64,000 nucleotides of DNA from REEB95 sp963810055 (GCA_963810055.1 CAWEME010000003.1:1-64000); one strand, 5' to 3'. Shown: positions 49,723 through 61,306, counted from the first letter of the stretch. Notes: generated by a model from the letters alone, not told the origin. Translations and numbers: made by a program.

Positions 49723-50121
49723 TTAATCCATCAGCCCAAGTTCGAGCCTGGCCTCCAGGCTCATGCGGTCCTTGGTCCAGGGCGGCGTCCATACCAGCTT
49801 GACCCGCGCGTCCTGCACGCCGGGCACGCTGGAGACCGCGTCACGCACCTGGCCGGGCAGCGACTCCGCCACCGGGCAGGACGGCGCGGTGAGCGTCATC
49901 TCGACATAGACCACGCCGTCCTTGCGCACGATGAGTTCGTAGATCAATCCCAAATCCACCAAATTGACCGGGATTTCGGGATCGCGCACGGTCTTGAGCG
50001 CGCTCAGCACTTTCTCCTCGAGTTCGGGGTCCTTCTCGCCCGGCTCCGGCCGCTCGACCTCTTCCATTTCCGGCGGCGCGGCGCGCATGAAATCGAACGG
50101 GTCCTTGCCTTCGTCCTGCAT
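49723..50121 (-). CDS. sufT: SufT-type Fe-S assembly protein (DUF59/MIP18)
   Basis: 132 residues. The MIP18/DUF59 core is ALKTVRDPEIPVNLVDLGLI, followed by VEMTLTAPSCPVAESLPGQV with the conserved Cys and the end VKLVWTPPWTKDRMSLEAR. SufT helps mature Fe-S proteins and is usually the last gene of suf operons, as here. It starts 3 bp after sufU. A ~35-residue acidic N-terminal extension precedes the domain. Confidence 0.93.
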   Translation of the reverse strand: MQDEGKDPFDFMRAAPPEMEEVERPEPGEKDPELEEKVLSALKTVRDPEIPVNLVDLGLIYELIVRKDGVVYVEMTLTAPSCPVAESLPGQVRDAVSSVPGVQDARVKLVWTPPWTKDRMSLEARLELGLMD

Positions 50122-50124
50122 GAT

Positions 50125-50589
50125 CTACTCGGTTTTGACCGTGATGTTGCCGTCCTTGAGCGCCGCCTCGACGGCATGCCAGGCCAAGGTCGCGCATTTG
50201 ACCCGCGCCGGATAGGCCTTCACCCCGGTCAACGGCTCGAGCCGCTCCAGCTCGTCCTCGAGGCCATGAGACGGATGCGAGGAAGGGAGCGGATTGCCGG
50301 TGACGCGGGCATGGAAATCCTTGAACAGCTCCCCGGCGGCAGCCACGGTCTTGCCCTTCAGCACCTCGGTCATCAGCGAGGCCGAAGCGGTAGAGATGGC
50401 GCAGCCGCGCCCCTCGAAGCTCACATCCTTGATCACGTCGCCGTCCAGTTCGAGGTAGACGGTGACGCGGTCGCCGCAAAGCGGATTGTGGCCCTTGGCC
50501 GAATGGGTCGCGTGGGCAAGCGCATGGAAATTGCGCGGATGGCGCCCGTGATCGAGGATGATGTCCTGGTAAAGCTCGCGCGTATCCAT
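50125..50589 (-). CDS. sufU: SufU, sulfur acceptor of SufS
   Basis: 154-residue zinc-binding IscU-fold protein that takes persulfide sulfur from SufS. Zinc ligands: Cys38 and Asp40 (NPLCGDRVTV), Cys63 (GRGCAISTAS) and Cys132 (ARVKCATLAW). The insertion before the last Cys (TGNPLPSSHPSHGLEDELER) separates SufU from IscU. ATG 50589 follows the sufS stop by 5 bp. Confidence 0.93.
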   Translation of the reverse strand: MDTRELYQDIILDHGRHPRNFHALAHATHSAKGHNPLCGDRVTVYLELDGDVIKDVSFEGRGCAISTASASLMTEVLKGKTVAAAGELFKDFHARVTGNPLPSSHPSHGLEDELERLEPLTGVKAYPARVKCATLAWHAVEAALKDGNITVKTE

Positions 50590-50594
50590 CGTCC

Positions 50595-51839
50595 TCACCC
50601 GAATATTTTCTGCGCCGCGATCAGCGCGGCGGCGAGCGCGTCGATGTCGCTCTCGTCGTTGTAGATGCCGAGCGAGGCCCGCGTGGTGCCGGCCAGGCCC
50701 AACCTGTCCATCAGCGGCTGGGCGCAATGATGCCCGGCGCGCACCGCCACGTGATGCTGGTCCAGCACCGTGGCGAGATCGTGGGGATGGATGCCGGGAA
50801 GGTCGAGCGACAGGATCCCGAGCCGCCGCTGCCCCGCCCCGATCAGCTTGACGCCCGGCAGCCTGGAGAGCTGGTCCACACCGTAACCGGTGAGTTGCTC
50901 CTCATGCGCCAGGATGGCGTCGCGGCCCAGGCCTTCGATGTAGTCCAGCGCGCGCGCCAGGCCGATGGCGCCGGAGATGTCGGGCGTGCCGGCCTCGAAG
51001 CGGTACGGCGGATGCTGGAACGTGGTTTTCTCAAAAGTCACCTGCTCGATCATGTCGCCGCCGCCCTGGAAAGGCGGCATGGATTCGAGGATGTCCTTCT
51101 TGGCATAGAGCACGCCGATGCCGGTCGGCCCATAAGTCTTGTGGCCGGAGAAAACGTAGAAATCGCAATCGAGCGCGCGCACATCAACCGGTAAGCGCGG
51201 CGCCGCCTGGCAGCCATCGACCAGCACCTTGGCGCCCGCTTGGTGCGCCAAACGGATGATGCTGTCGACCGGCAGCAGCGCGCCGGTGGCGTTGGCCAGA
51301 TGAGTCACCGCGACCAGCTTGGTTTTGTTGGAAAGTTTTTTCTCGAAGTCGGCGAGATCGAGCCCGCCCGAGGCGTCGATCGGCGCGGCCACCAGTTTCA
51401 ATCCGGTGCGCTCGCGGATCAATTGCCAGGGCACGATATTGGCGTGGTGCTCGAGCTCGGTGACCAGCACCTCGTCGCCCGGCTTGAGGAAGGTCAGGCC
51501 CCACGAATAGGCGACCAGGTTGATCGCCTCGGTTGCGCCGCGCACGAACACGATCTCGTCCGAACTCGCGGCGTTGAGGAATTTCCTCGCGGTTTCACGC
51601 GCGCCTTCATAGAGATCGGAGGAACGCGCCGACAGGCGATAGACGCCGCGATGCACGTTGGCGTAATCGGTGCGGTAGAAATCCGACACGCGGTCGATCA
51701 CCAAGGCGGGCTTCTGCGCGCTGGCCGCGCTGTCGAGGAACACCAGCCCGGGATTGCGCTCGAAAATCGGGAAGTCGCGCTTGATGCGGCGCGGATCGAA
51801 GCCGGGCTTGGCCGCCGCTTGGAGCTTGGCCGCGGTCAT
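50595..51839 (-). CDS. sufS: Cysteine desulfurase SufS
   Basis: 414-residue PLP enzyme that frees sulfur from cysteine for Fe-S assembly. The PLP lysine is Lys234 (YVFSGHKTYGPTGIGVLY) and the persulfide cysteine Cys372 in VAVRAGHHCAQPLMDRLG. ELEHHANIVPWQLI and EAGTPDISGAIGLA are group II marks. The start overlaps the sufD stop by 4 bp. Confidence 0.97.
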   Translation of the reverse strand: MTAAKLQAAAKPGFDPRRIKRDFPIFERNPGLVFLDSAASAQKPALVIDRVSDFYRTDYANVHRGVYRLSARSSDLYEGARETARKFLNAASSDEIVFVRGATEAINLVAYSWGLTFLKPGDEVLVTELEHHANIVPWQLIRERTGLKLVAAPIDASGGLDLADFEKKLSNKTKLVAVTHLANATGALLPVDSIIRLAHQAGAKVLVDGCQAAPRLPVDVRALDCDFYVFSGHKTYGPTGIGVLYAKKDILESMPPFQGGGDMIEQVTFEKTTFQHPPYRFEAGTPDISGAIGLARALDYIEGLGRDAILAHEEQLTGYGVDQLSRLPGVKLIGAGQRRLGILSLDLPGIHPHDLATVLDQHHVAVRAGHHCAQPLMDRLGLAGTTRASLGIYNDESDIDALAAALIAAQKIFG

Positions 51840-53133
51840 GATGCGCGTCCCGCCAGCCAGCGTTGCAGATGAACATCGAGGAATTCGCGCAAGCTTGTAT
51901 CCTCGACCCGGTCGAGCGCGTCGGCGGCGAAGGCGGCGATCAGCATCTGCCGCGCCTCGGGCACTGGAATTCCGCGGCTTTCGAGATAGAACAGCGCCGC
52001 CTCATCGAGATCGCCTACGGTCGCGCCGTGGCCGCATTTGACGTCGTCGGCCAGGATGTCGAGCTCGGGCTTGGTGTCGATGGCTGCCCGCGGACTGAGC
52101 AGCAGATTCTTGTTGAGCATATGCGCGTCGGTCTTCTGAGCTTGCGGCCTGACCGCGATGGCGCCGAGGAACGCGCCATGCGCGCTGCCGTCGGCCACGC
52201 CCTTGAATAGTTCATGGGTGGTGCCGCGGGGCGCGGCATGGTCGGCGAAGGTGACGTTGGTCGCCTCCTGAGCGCCGCGCAGAAGGAAAGCGCCGTTGAG
52301 GTAACATACCGCCCCCTCGCCTTCGAGCCGCGCCTGGCTATCATGGCGCGACAGCTTGGCGCCGAGCGTGAGGACGAAACTCTCGTAACGCGCATCGCGG
52401 CCGATCTCGATGCGGTTCTGCGCCAGATGGATGGCGGCTTCGCCCTCGTCCTGCAATTTCACATGGGTCAGAGACGCGCCCTTGGCTAGGCCGATCACGC
52501 CGGCCGCATTGGTCCAATAATTTCCCGTACCGGCATAGCTTTCGATCAACGTGGCGCGGCTGCCCGGCCCCAGCAAAACCAGATTGCGCAGATGGCAGGA
52601 GCGCTGCCCGCCCTTGCCGAAATGCGCGATCTCCACCGGCCGGTCGAGCGCCGCGCCCGCTTCGAGCGCCAGGACAAACCCGTCCTCGAACAGCGCGGCG
52701 TTCAGCGAGACAAAGGGCTGGCCGCCGATGGTATCGGTCTCGCGCAGCGCGGAGTCCAGAAGATCGGGGAGCTGTTTGAGGGTTTGCGCCGTCGAGGCGA
52801 GATAGACGCCCTTGGGCAAGTCGCCGATGACGGAGAGCTTCGAAGAAAAGCGCCCATCGACCAGCACCAGGCGATGCGCTTCGCCTGGAAAACGCCAAGG
52901 CGCCAAAGCGGAAGCTTTGATCGCGGCGGCATCATCCGCCGGCGGGAAGCTCGCCTTCTGCAAACTCTGGAGATTGGTGAAGCGCCAGGTCTCTTGCCGG
53001 CGCGACGGAAAGCCCAGTTCGGCAAAACGCTTCATCGCGCCTTCGCGCCGCGCGGACAGCCAAGCGGGCTCGCCGGATGATCCGCGTCGCTTGAAGGCCT
53101 CGACATAAGGCCGGATTTCAGAGAGCGCGTCGC

Positions 53134-53137
<4 letters not shown>
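51836..53137 (-). CDS. sufD: Fe-S scaffold protein SufD
   Basis: 433-residue component of the SufBCD scaffold. N-terminal FPSRRQETWRFTNLQSL is the SufD entry motif. The right-handed beta-helix core contains ATLIESYAGTGNYWTNAAGV, and the C-terminal conserved block is DILADDVKCGHGATVGDLDE with the functional His, followed by ALFYLESRGIPVPEARQML. Both ends overlap neighbours by 4 bp (ATGA), showing tight coupling. Confidence 0.97.
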
Positions 53138-53883
<746 letters not shown>

Positions 53884-53932
53884 TTTCTCGGGTCCTAGGG
53901 CGAAAATTGGGTTCGTTTGGCAGTTTTCAGAT

Positions 53933-55383
<1,451 letters not shown>

Positions 55384-55387
<4 letters not shown>

Positions 55388-55869
55388 GACATTGCTCCCT
55401 TGGGCGCGGCTCCCCCGCCCGGTGCCGGTCCCTTTGGCGGCGGCATGCGCGCCCAGCGCGCAAGCAGGCCATTGGGCACCATCTCGGCCAGACTCATGGC
55501 CGAAAGCGCGTTGCCGACGGCGTCGTTGATGAGCTGCCAATGCGGCTTGGTCGAGCAGAAATCGGTGCGCACGCAGGACGGGCCGTGGATGGTGCATTGC
55601 GTTGTCCCGATGGCGCCGTCGATCGCCGCCACCACCGCGGAGATCGAGATCGCCTCGGGCGCGTGCGCCAGCTTGTAGCCGCCGGCAGCGCCGCGCGAAC
55701 CCGTCACCACCCCGCCATGCGCCAGCGCTTTCAGCACCTTGGCCACGGTCGCGCGCGGCAGGCGGGTCTGTTCGGCCATGCTGGCCGCGGTCATCTGGCG
55801 CCCGGGATCGAGCGCCATCTGGGTGGCGATGATGACGGCGTAATCGGCCATTTTACTCAGGATGATCAT
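55384..55869 (-). CDS. Rrf2-family regulator of the suf operon (SufR/IscR-like)
   Basis: 161-residue winged-helix regulator. DNA-binding part: LSKMADYAVIIATQMAL, MAEQTRLPRATVAKVLKALA and SRGAAGGYKLA. Fe-S ligands would be Cys92, Cys99 and Cys105 (TQCTIHGPSCVRTDFC). Such proteins sense Fe-S status and repress suf when clusters are plentiful. The Pro/Gly-rich tail (RMPPPKGPAPGGGAAPKGA) is unusual. It heads the operon; two inverted repeats lie upstream. Confidence 0.92.
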
Positions 55870-55927
55870 TGGGTTTCTTGGGCTCTCCGGGTGCCGGGCG
55901 TAATTAGGACAGTTTCAGTACTTATTA

Positions 55928-55947
55928 CATCGGCACTAAAGCCGATG
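55928..55947. promoter_or_regulatory. Perfect inverted repeat upstream of the suf operon
   Basis: CATCGGC-ACTAAA-GCCGATG (7-bp arms, 6-nt spacer), 59 bp before the Rrf2 gene start. Candidate operator or leader hairpin. Confidence 0.5.
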
Positions 55948-55962
55948 GATCAAGCCCACGCA

Positions 55963-55981
55963 ACCCTGTTTTCATCAGGGT
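55963..55981. promoter_or_regulatory. Second inverted repeat upstream of the suf operon
   Basis: ACCCTG-TTTTCAT-CAGGGT (6-bp perfect arms). It lies 16 bp further upstream than the previous repeat. Confidence 0.4.
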
Positions 55982-56037
55982 CTTAAAAGGTGCGGCAGCG
56001 GAGGCCGGACGTCCCTGAGCGGAGTTAACCATATTCT

Positions 56038-56062
56038 GAGACAACACATTAATAATTGTCTC
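56038..56062. promoter_or_regulatory. AT-rich inverted repeat upstream of the beta-helix gene
   Basis: GAGACAA and TTGTCTC arms with an 11-nt AT-rich spacer, 43 bp before the start of the 56105 gene. Candidate operator; no T-tract for a terminator. Confidence 0.5.
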
Positions 56063-56104
56063 TGGTATATTGTTTTTGAAGCAACTTTATTGACAGGATT
56101 TCCC

Positions 56105-57523
56105 ATGCGCGTCCTTCGCGCCTTGCTGCTCATTTTGGCCGTGATCGCGATCGGCGCCTTGCCGGCCGCCGCCGACATGGCGATCAAGCTCAAGGACGGC
56201 CGGGTCATTACCGTGCCGGTTTCGCCCCAGGACGTCGATTCGATCACCTTCACCGCTCCCCATTCAGCTGCGGCTGCGGCAGCGCCCGCCCCTGCCGCTG
56301 CAACCCGGCCGGCCGCGCCCATCGCGGCCAATCTTCCGTCCCAGGCCCTGGCCATGGCGCCGCTGGCGCCCAATCATCCCTCGGGCCGCGTGCTCCATGT
56401 CGGCCCCGGACGTGACATGAAACTGCCGAGCGAGGCCGCCAAGGCGGCTAAGGACGGCGACGTGATCGAGATCGACGCCGCCGATTACCGCGGCGACGTG
56501 GCGATCTGGAACGCCAACGACATCGTCATCCGCGGCATCGGCGGCCGCCCCCATCTCGCCGCCGACGGCGAAGCCGCGCAGGGCAAGGGGATCTGGGTCA
56601 CTCACGGCAACAACATCCGCATCGAGAATGTCGAATTGTCGGGCTGCCATGTGAATGACGGCAACGGCGCCGCCATCCGCGCCGAAGGCGCCGGCCTCAT
56701 CCTGTCCAAGGTCTATATCCACGACAACGAGGACGGCATCCTCTCCACTAGCAATGCCGAAAGCGACATCGTCATCGAGGATTCGGAATTCGCGCATAAC
56801 GGCACGCCGAGCGGCTCGACCCACGGCATCTATATCGGCAACGTGCGCAGCCTCACGCTGCGCGGCAGCTATTTCCACGACACCGTGACCGGCCATCACG
56901 TGAAGACGCGCGCGCTCACCAACTACATCCTCTATAATCGCATCCTCGACGGCCCCAACAGCAACGCCAGCTATTCGATCGATCTGTCGAACGGCGGGCG
57001 CAGCTACGTCATCGGCAACATCATCGAGAAGGGCCCCCAGGCTGAAAACTACACCATGATCGCTTTTGCGATGGAGGGCCCGACCAATCCGGTGCAGGAG
57101 CTTTACGTCGTCGGCAACACCATGATCATGGACCGCTCGAGCGGCATCTTCATCCGTTCGCGCGGCCCCAATCCGGCCTATGTCGCCGACAACATCTTCG
57201 CCGGCCCAGGCGATCTGATCTCGGGTTCCGGCAAGTTCATCAACAACGTGCTCTCCAACAATGCGCGCGCCGATGGCGATCCCAACGCCGATGGCGGCCG
57301 GGGCAATCGCATCGTCGCCGACGTGCGCTTCACCGATCCGACGCGTTACGACTATCACCTGCTGCCGGGATCGCCGGCCATCGGCGCCGGCGCCGATCCA
57401 GGCGACGGTGCAGGCTTCAAGCTGTTGCCCGTCTATGAGCCGTTGACGCCATTGGGCTTCACCACGCGGCCGGCGGGCGGCGCGCTCGACGCCGGCGCCC
57501 TGAGATACGCCTCTCGCAGTTAA
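56105..57523 (+). CDS. Secreted right-handed parallel beta-helix protein
   Basis: 472 residues. A Sec signal (LRALLLILAVIAIGALPAAA) is followed by a short domain (MAIKLKDGRVITVPVSPQDV), an Ala/Pro linker (about 55-85) and a parallel beta-helix of PbH1-type repeats (ENVELSGCHVNDGNGAAIRA; IVIEDSEFAHNGTPSG; LYVVGNTMIMDRSSGIFIRS). The fold is shared by pectin/alginate lyases and epimerases; no catalytic set can be assigned. It converges on a second beta-helix gene, overlapping by 4 bp at the stops. Confidence 0.85.
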   Translation: MRVLRALLLILAVIAIGALPAAADMAIKLKDGRVITVPVSPQDVDSITFTAPHSAAAAAAPAPAAATRPAAPIAANLPSQALAMAPLAPNHPSGRVLHVGPGRDMKLPSEAAKAAKDGDVIEIDAADYRGDVAIWNANDIVIRGIGGRPHLAADGEAAQGKGIWVTHGNNIRIENVELSGCHVNDGNGAAIRAEGAGLILSKVYIHDNEDGILSTSNAESDIVIEDSEFAHNGTPSGSTHGIYIGNVRSLTLRGSYFHDTVTGHHVKTRALTNYILYNRILDGPNSNASYSIDLSNGGRSYVIGNIIEKGPQAENYTMIAFAMEGPTNPVQELYVVGNTMIMDRSSGIFIRSRGPNPAYVADNIFAGPGDLISGSGKFINNVLSNNARADGDPNADGGRGNRIVADVRFTDPTRYDYHLLPGSPAIGAGADPGDGAGFKLLPVYEPLTPLGFTTRPAGGALDAGALRYASRS

Positions 57524-58809
57524 GGTTTCGCGCCCCTGAGCTTAGCCACATAGATGCGGTAATCGGCCAGCAATTGCGCCGCGCGGTTGCACGGCAGCTT
57601 GTCGTATTGGAGGGCGCCTGGGACGCTCGCATCCTTCGGCCGCGGATTTCCGCAAAAATCATCGGTCACGTCGGCCAAGGGCGCGCTCTCGAAATCAAAA
57701 TGTCCTTCGGGGCGAAGCGAGAGATTTCCCTCGCGCGCATCGACAAAATATCGATCGAGCGGCAACGCCCCCGGCCCTGCCACCACATTGCCGGAAGCTT
57801 CAATGCGCGCACCCTCGCTGGCGACAATGCCGCCGGAAACGAGATTATTGATGATCGCGGCATCGCTGTCCTTGCCGCGCACTTCGATGCCATAGGTGCC
57901 GATGAGCGTGTTGTTGAGCACGCGGCCGTTTTTCGCGCGCCAAAGATAGATGCCGTCCTCCATCGGGCAAGCCAGCACCACATTGTTGCGTATAACGCCG
58001 TCGCGATTCTCGTCCTCATCGCAACTGCCCTCGCAAAATTGCGGGCCGCTGGCGCTGCCGCCCAAAGAGATGCCGCGAGTATAGGGCAAGGGCGACATCA
58101 TCATCGCGCAGGCGACGAGGTTGCGTTCGATCAGCGTTCCCGAAGAATTGCCCTTGAAGAACAAGGCATAGCCGAAATCGTCGTTGATCACCGCCGGGTG
58201 GTTGATCGCCTTGCCGTAATCGGCGATGAGATTTCCGCGCACGATCCAGCCCTGCCCGCCCACCACGTCGATAGGCGCGATCGGGTTATCGGTCTGGCGG
58301 TGATGGGTATCGAACAGCCAATTGCCTTCGATCAGCACGTCCTTGGGAAAGCGTCCGCCCTCGCCATTGCCTTTGATATGCGCGTTGTAGTCGCGGATGC
58401 GGTTGAAGCGGATCACAGTGCGGTCGGCCCCGGCGACGATGTGGAAGGCATGTTCGCAATCGCTGTCGCTGGCGCAGGTGCCGGCAATGTCGAGGTTCTC
58501 GAACACCCAATCCGAACCCGAAACCTTGATGAACTCGGTGGCGTGCGAGCGGAGCTCGACCGTGCCCGGGGCAGCGGCGCGCAGGACGATCCCCCGCCCG
58601 GGCGCGCCGTTCTGGCTCAGGCGTAGCGGCGGCAGCTCGTAGGTTCCAGGCGCGATGGTGACGCTGTCGCCCGCCTGCGCCCCCGCCAGATCCTGCAGGA
58701 TCTGCGGCACGCTCGACGCCGTCATGTCGCGCGCCTGCGCCGGCGCGGCCCAGCCTGGTGCGATCAGGCCCAACGCGGCCAGGACGTATAGCCGCCTTTT
58801 TCCATTCAT
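57520..58809 (-). CDS. Secreted parallel beta-helix protein, chondroitinase-B/alginate-lyase-like
   Basis: 429 residues. The signal is LYVLAALGLIAPGWAAPAQA. Then VPQILQDLAGAQAGDSVTIA and PGTYELPPLRLSQNGAPGRG form the N-terminal cap typical of PL6-type lyases. Helix repeats include FENLDIAGTC, TVIRFNRIRDYNAHIKGNG, DVLIEGNWLFDTHHRQTDN and IERNLVACAMM. Several cysteines (CEGSC, FCGNP) may form disulfides. A lyase function is possible but unproven. ATG 58809 begins the signal peptide. Confidence 0.85.
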   Translation of the reverse strand: MNGKRRLYVLAALGLIAPGWAAPAQARDMTASSVPQILQDLAGAQAGDSVTIAPGTYELPPLRLSQNGAPGRGIVLRAAAPGTVELRSHATEFIKVSGSDWVFENLDIAGTCASDSDCEHAFHIVAGADRTVIRFNRIRDYNAHIKGNGEGGRFPKDVLIEGNWLFDTHHRQTDNPIAPIDVVGGQGWIVRGNLIADYGKAINHPAVINDDFGYALFFKGNSSGTLIERNLVACAMMMSPLPYTRGISLGGSASGPQFCEGSCDEDENRDGVIRNNVVLACPMEDGIYLWRAKNGRVLNNTLIGTYGIEVRGKDSDAAIINNLVSGGIVASEGARIEASGNVVAGPGALPLDRYFVDAREGNLSLRPEGHFDFESAPLADVTDDFCGNPRPKDASVPGALQYDKLPCNRAAQLLADYRIYVAKLRGAKP

Positions 58810-58912
58810 TCCGCCAATATGCCGTAGCCTTCCGATTCGCAGAAAGCGCTCAAGCCGGCTTAAAAACCGGCCAACCAACTCATGCGGCTCTTGGCTGGCC
58901 CATGATTGCAGA

Positions 58913-58932
58913 ATAACACTTGTTCTTGTTAT
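58913..58932. promoter_or_regulatory. Inverted repeat upstream of the 27-residue peptide gene
   Basis: ATAACA-CTTGTTCT-TGTTAT, perfect 6-bp arms in an AT-rich patch, 46 bp before the small gene's ATG. Candidate operator, possibly of the response regulator downstream. Confidence 0.4.
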
Positions 58933-58978
58933 GTTCCTTTGCTAGGCTCTGGGAGTGGCCAACCGGAGGGGATATTCC

Positions 58979-59062
58979 ATGCCGACCAAGTCATTCGACC
59001 GTCAAAGCGCGGCCGTCCTGCTGCTGGGCTGGGTGATGGCGCTCATCACGACCCTGACTTAG
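58979..59062 (+). CDS. 27-residue membrane peptide
   Basis: Short gene with an excellent ribosome site (GGAGGGG, 58965-58971, 7 bp before the ATG). The product starts MPTKSFDRQSAAVL, and the rest (VLLLGWVMALITTL) is one hydrophobic helix. It is too short for ordinary gene calling. No family recognised. It lies between divergent promoters, upstream of the response regulator-kinase pair, which it could serve as a sensor partner or regulated target. Confidence 0.6.
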   Translation: MPTKSFDRQSAAVLLLGWVMALITTLT

Positions 59063-59085
59063 CCTTTACGCAGCGGGACTGACCT

Positions 59086-59123
59086 AAGCCCGCTAGCCGC
59101 GGCCAACCCGCCTAACCGGGCTT
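59086..59123 (+). terminator. Terminator- or attenuator-like stem-loop
   Basis: AAGCCCG and CGGGCTT arms (7 bp) with a 24-nt loop and TTT at the right arm, between the small peptide gene and the response regulator. A long loop makes it a weak candidate. Confidence 0.35.
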
Positions 59124-59176
59124 TAATCCGCGCCGGGGGTTTCCGCGCCCGCACCATGCCGCTATCGTCGCCTGGT

Positions 59177-59851
59177 ATGAAGCTCCTGCTTATCGAGGAC
59201 GACCAGAAAACCGCCGATTACATCGCCAAGGGCTTGGCTGAATCGGGTTACGTGGTCGACCGCGCCTATGAAGGCCGCGACGGGCTGTTCATGGCCTCGG
59301 GCGGCGGCTATGACGCGCTCGTCGTCGACCGCATGCTGCCCGGCATGGACGGGCTTGCGCTGATCGCCGCCTTGCGCGCCGCCGAAGTCAAGACCCCGGT
59401 CTTGATCCTTTCCGCCCTTGGCGCGGTCGACGACCGGGTCAAGGGGCTGCGCGCCGGCGGCGACGACTACCTGGTCAAGCCTTTCGCCTTCGCCGAACTG
59501 TTGGCGCGTATCGAGGCGCTGCTGCGGCGCGGGCCCGCCTCCGGCGCCACCGTCAAGCTCAAGGCGGGATCACTTGAGATGGACCTGCTGGCGCGCTCCG
59601 TCACGCGCTCGGGCCGCGAGATCGATCTGCTGCCCCGCGAATTCCGCCTGCTCGAATTCCTGATGCGCCATGCCGGCCAGGTCGTCACCCGCACTATGCT
59701 GCTCGAAAACGTCTGGGACTATCATTTCGACCCGCAAACCAACGTCATCGACGTGCATGTGAGCCGTCTCCGGCAGAAACTCGACAAGGGCTTCGACAAG
59801 CCGCTGCTGCAAACCGTGCGCGGCGCCGGCTACCGCCTGAATGTGGAATAG
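59177..59851 (+). CDS. OmpR/PhoB-family response regulator
   Basis: 224 residues: receiver (1-115) with LLIEDDQKTADYIAKGLAES, the acceptor Asp in ALVVDRMLPGMDGLAL and DDYLVKPFAFAELLARIEAL; winged-helix output (about 130-222) with LLPREFRLLEFLMRHAGQVV, NVIDVHVSRLRQKLDKG and TVRGAGYRL. It resembles CusR/QseB-type regulators of metal or envelope genes. ATG 59177 was chosen because the family begins at MKLLLIEDD; a start 21 bp upstream is possible. The kinase follows after 3 bp. Confidence 0.93.
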   Translation: MKLLLIEDDQKTADYIAKGLAESGYVVDRAYEGRDGLFMASGGGYDALVVDRMLPGMDGLALIAALRAAEVKTPVLILSALGAVDDRVKGLRAGGDDYLVKPFAFAELLARIEALLRRGPASGATVKLKAGSLEMDLLARSVTRSGREIDLLPREFRLLEFLMRHAGQVVTRTMLLENVWDYHFDPQTNVIDVHVSRLRQKLDKGFDKPLLQTVRGAGYRLNVE

Positions 59852-59854
59852 CCC

Positions 59855-61297
59855 ATGCCCTTGACCGTGCGCGGCATCGATATCTGGCGCTTTCTCCACA
59901 CCAACGCCTTCCGCATCGCCGCGGTCTATTTCGTGCTGTTCGCGGCTTCGGTTCTGGCGCTGCTTGTCTTCTTCTATTTTTCGACCGCCGATTTCCTTGA
60001 GCGCCAAATCGAAGCCACGGTCGACGCCGAGATCCGTGGTTTGCAGGAACAGCGCGATTTCCAGGGCTTGGTTGAGGTGATCCACGAACGCAGCGCGCCC
60101 GGCCGCGCCAACAACATGCTCTATTTGCTCACCGATCCGTTGCTGAATCCGCTCGCCGGCAATCTCTCGCAATGGCCGCGCGAGGCGCGGCAGGTGCGCC
60201 CCGGCTGGTTCCTGTTTCCGATCCAGGTTGCCACGCGCAACGGTCCCGAAACCCACAACGTGCTGTGCTCGGTCTTCGTGCTGAACAATGGCGACCATCT
60301 GCTGGTCGGACGCGATTTGCACGACGCCACCATGTTCCGCATCCGGATTCTGACCACGCTGGCCTGGTCGGGGCTGATCGCGCTCGGCCTCGGCGTCGCC
60401 GGTGGCGTGATCATGACCCGCAACATGCTGCGCCGGGTCGAGGCCGTGGCCAAGACCACCGAACAGATCATCCGGGGCGACTTCGCTCAGCGCGTGCCCT
60501 TATCCGGCAGCGGCGACGAATTCGACCAGCTCGGATCCAATCTCAACGTGATGCTCGACCAGATCGAGCGGTTGATGGCCGGCATGCGCCAGGTCACCGA
60601 TAACATCGCGCACGATCTGCGCACGCCGTTATCGCGCCTGCGCGCGCGTTTGGAAGTGACGCTGCTGGAAAAACCCGACACCACGCGTTACGCGGAAGCC
60701 TTGCGCGAAACCATAGCCGAGGCCGATCAGCTGCTCGGCACCTTCAACGCGCTTTTGAGCATCGCCGAGGCCGAGGCGGGCTCCCGGCGCGATACCGCCA
60801 CGGTGGTCGACCTGTCCGAGATCGCGCGCGCCGTCGCCGAGCTTTACGAGCCGGTGGCCGAGGAAAAAGGCCTGGTCCTGAGCTTCGATGCGCCGCAGCC
60901 GGTGAATGTCCGCGGCGACCGCCATCTGTTGTCGCAGGCGATCGCCAATCTGCTGGACAATGCGCTCAAATACACGCCGGCGGGCATAGTCGCGCTGAAG
61001 GTCGGCGGCGTGGATCAGACGGCCCGGGTCGAGGTCGCCGATAACGGACCCGGCATCCCCGCAGACCGCCGCGAGGCGGTGTTCGACCGCTTCGTCCGCC
61101 TCGAAGGCAGCCGTTCGACGCCCGGCAACGGGCTGGGATTGAGCTTGGTGCGTGCGGTGGCGCGGCTCCATGACGGCACGGCCACACTCGAGGACAACAA
61201 TCCCGGCCTCAAGGCGATCCTCTCCCTGCCGATGGCACAAGAGCAAGCAGAGCCGGCGGTTTCCGACTCATTCCCGCCCCTGGCGGAGGGCGCGTAA
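59855..61297 (+). CDS. Membrane sensor histidine kinase
   Basis: 480 residues, partner of the preceding regulator. TM1 about 18-42 (RIAAVYFVLFAASVLALLVF), a ~120-residue periplasmic sensor with no recognised family, TM2 about 165-190 (LAWSGLIALGLGVAGGVI), HAMP, HisKA with the phospho-His in NIAHDLRTPLSRLRARLEVT, and HATPase with NLLDNALKYTPAG, VADNGPGIPADRR and GNGLGLSLVRAVARLH. The signal is unknown. The C-terminal ~20 residues are low complexity. Confidence 0.92.
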   Translation: MPLTVRGIDIWRFLHTNAFRIAAVYFVLFAASVLALLVFFYFSTADFLERQIEATVDAEIRGLQEQRDFQGLVEVIHERSAPGRANNMLYLLTDPLLNPLAGNLSQWPREARQVRPGWFLFPIQVATRNGPETHNVLCSVFVLNNGDHLLVGRDLHDATMFRIRILTTLAWSGLIALGLGVAGGVIMTRNMLRRVEAVAKTTEQIIRGDFAQRVPLSGSGDEFDQLGSNLNVMLDQIERLMAGMRQVTDNIAHDLRTPLSRLRARLEVTLLEKPDTTRYAEALRETIAEADQLLGTFNALLSIAEAEAGSRRDTATVVDLSEIARAVAELYEPVAEEKGLVLSFDAPQPVNVRGDRHLLSQAIANLLDNALKYTPAGIVALKVGGVDQTARVEVADNGPGIPADRREAVFDRFVRLEGSRSTPGNGLGLSLVRAVARLHDGTATLEDNNPGLKAILSLPMAQEQAEPAVSDSFPPLAEGA

Positions 61298-61306
61298 TTC
61301 CCGGCC

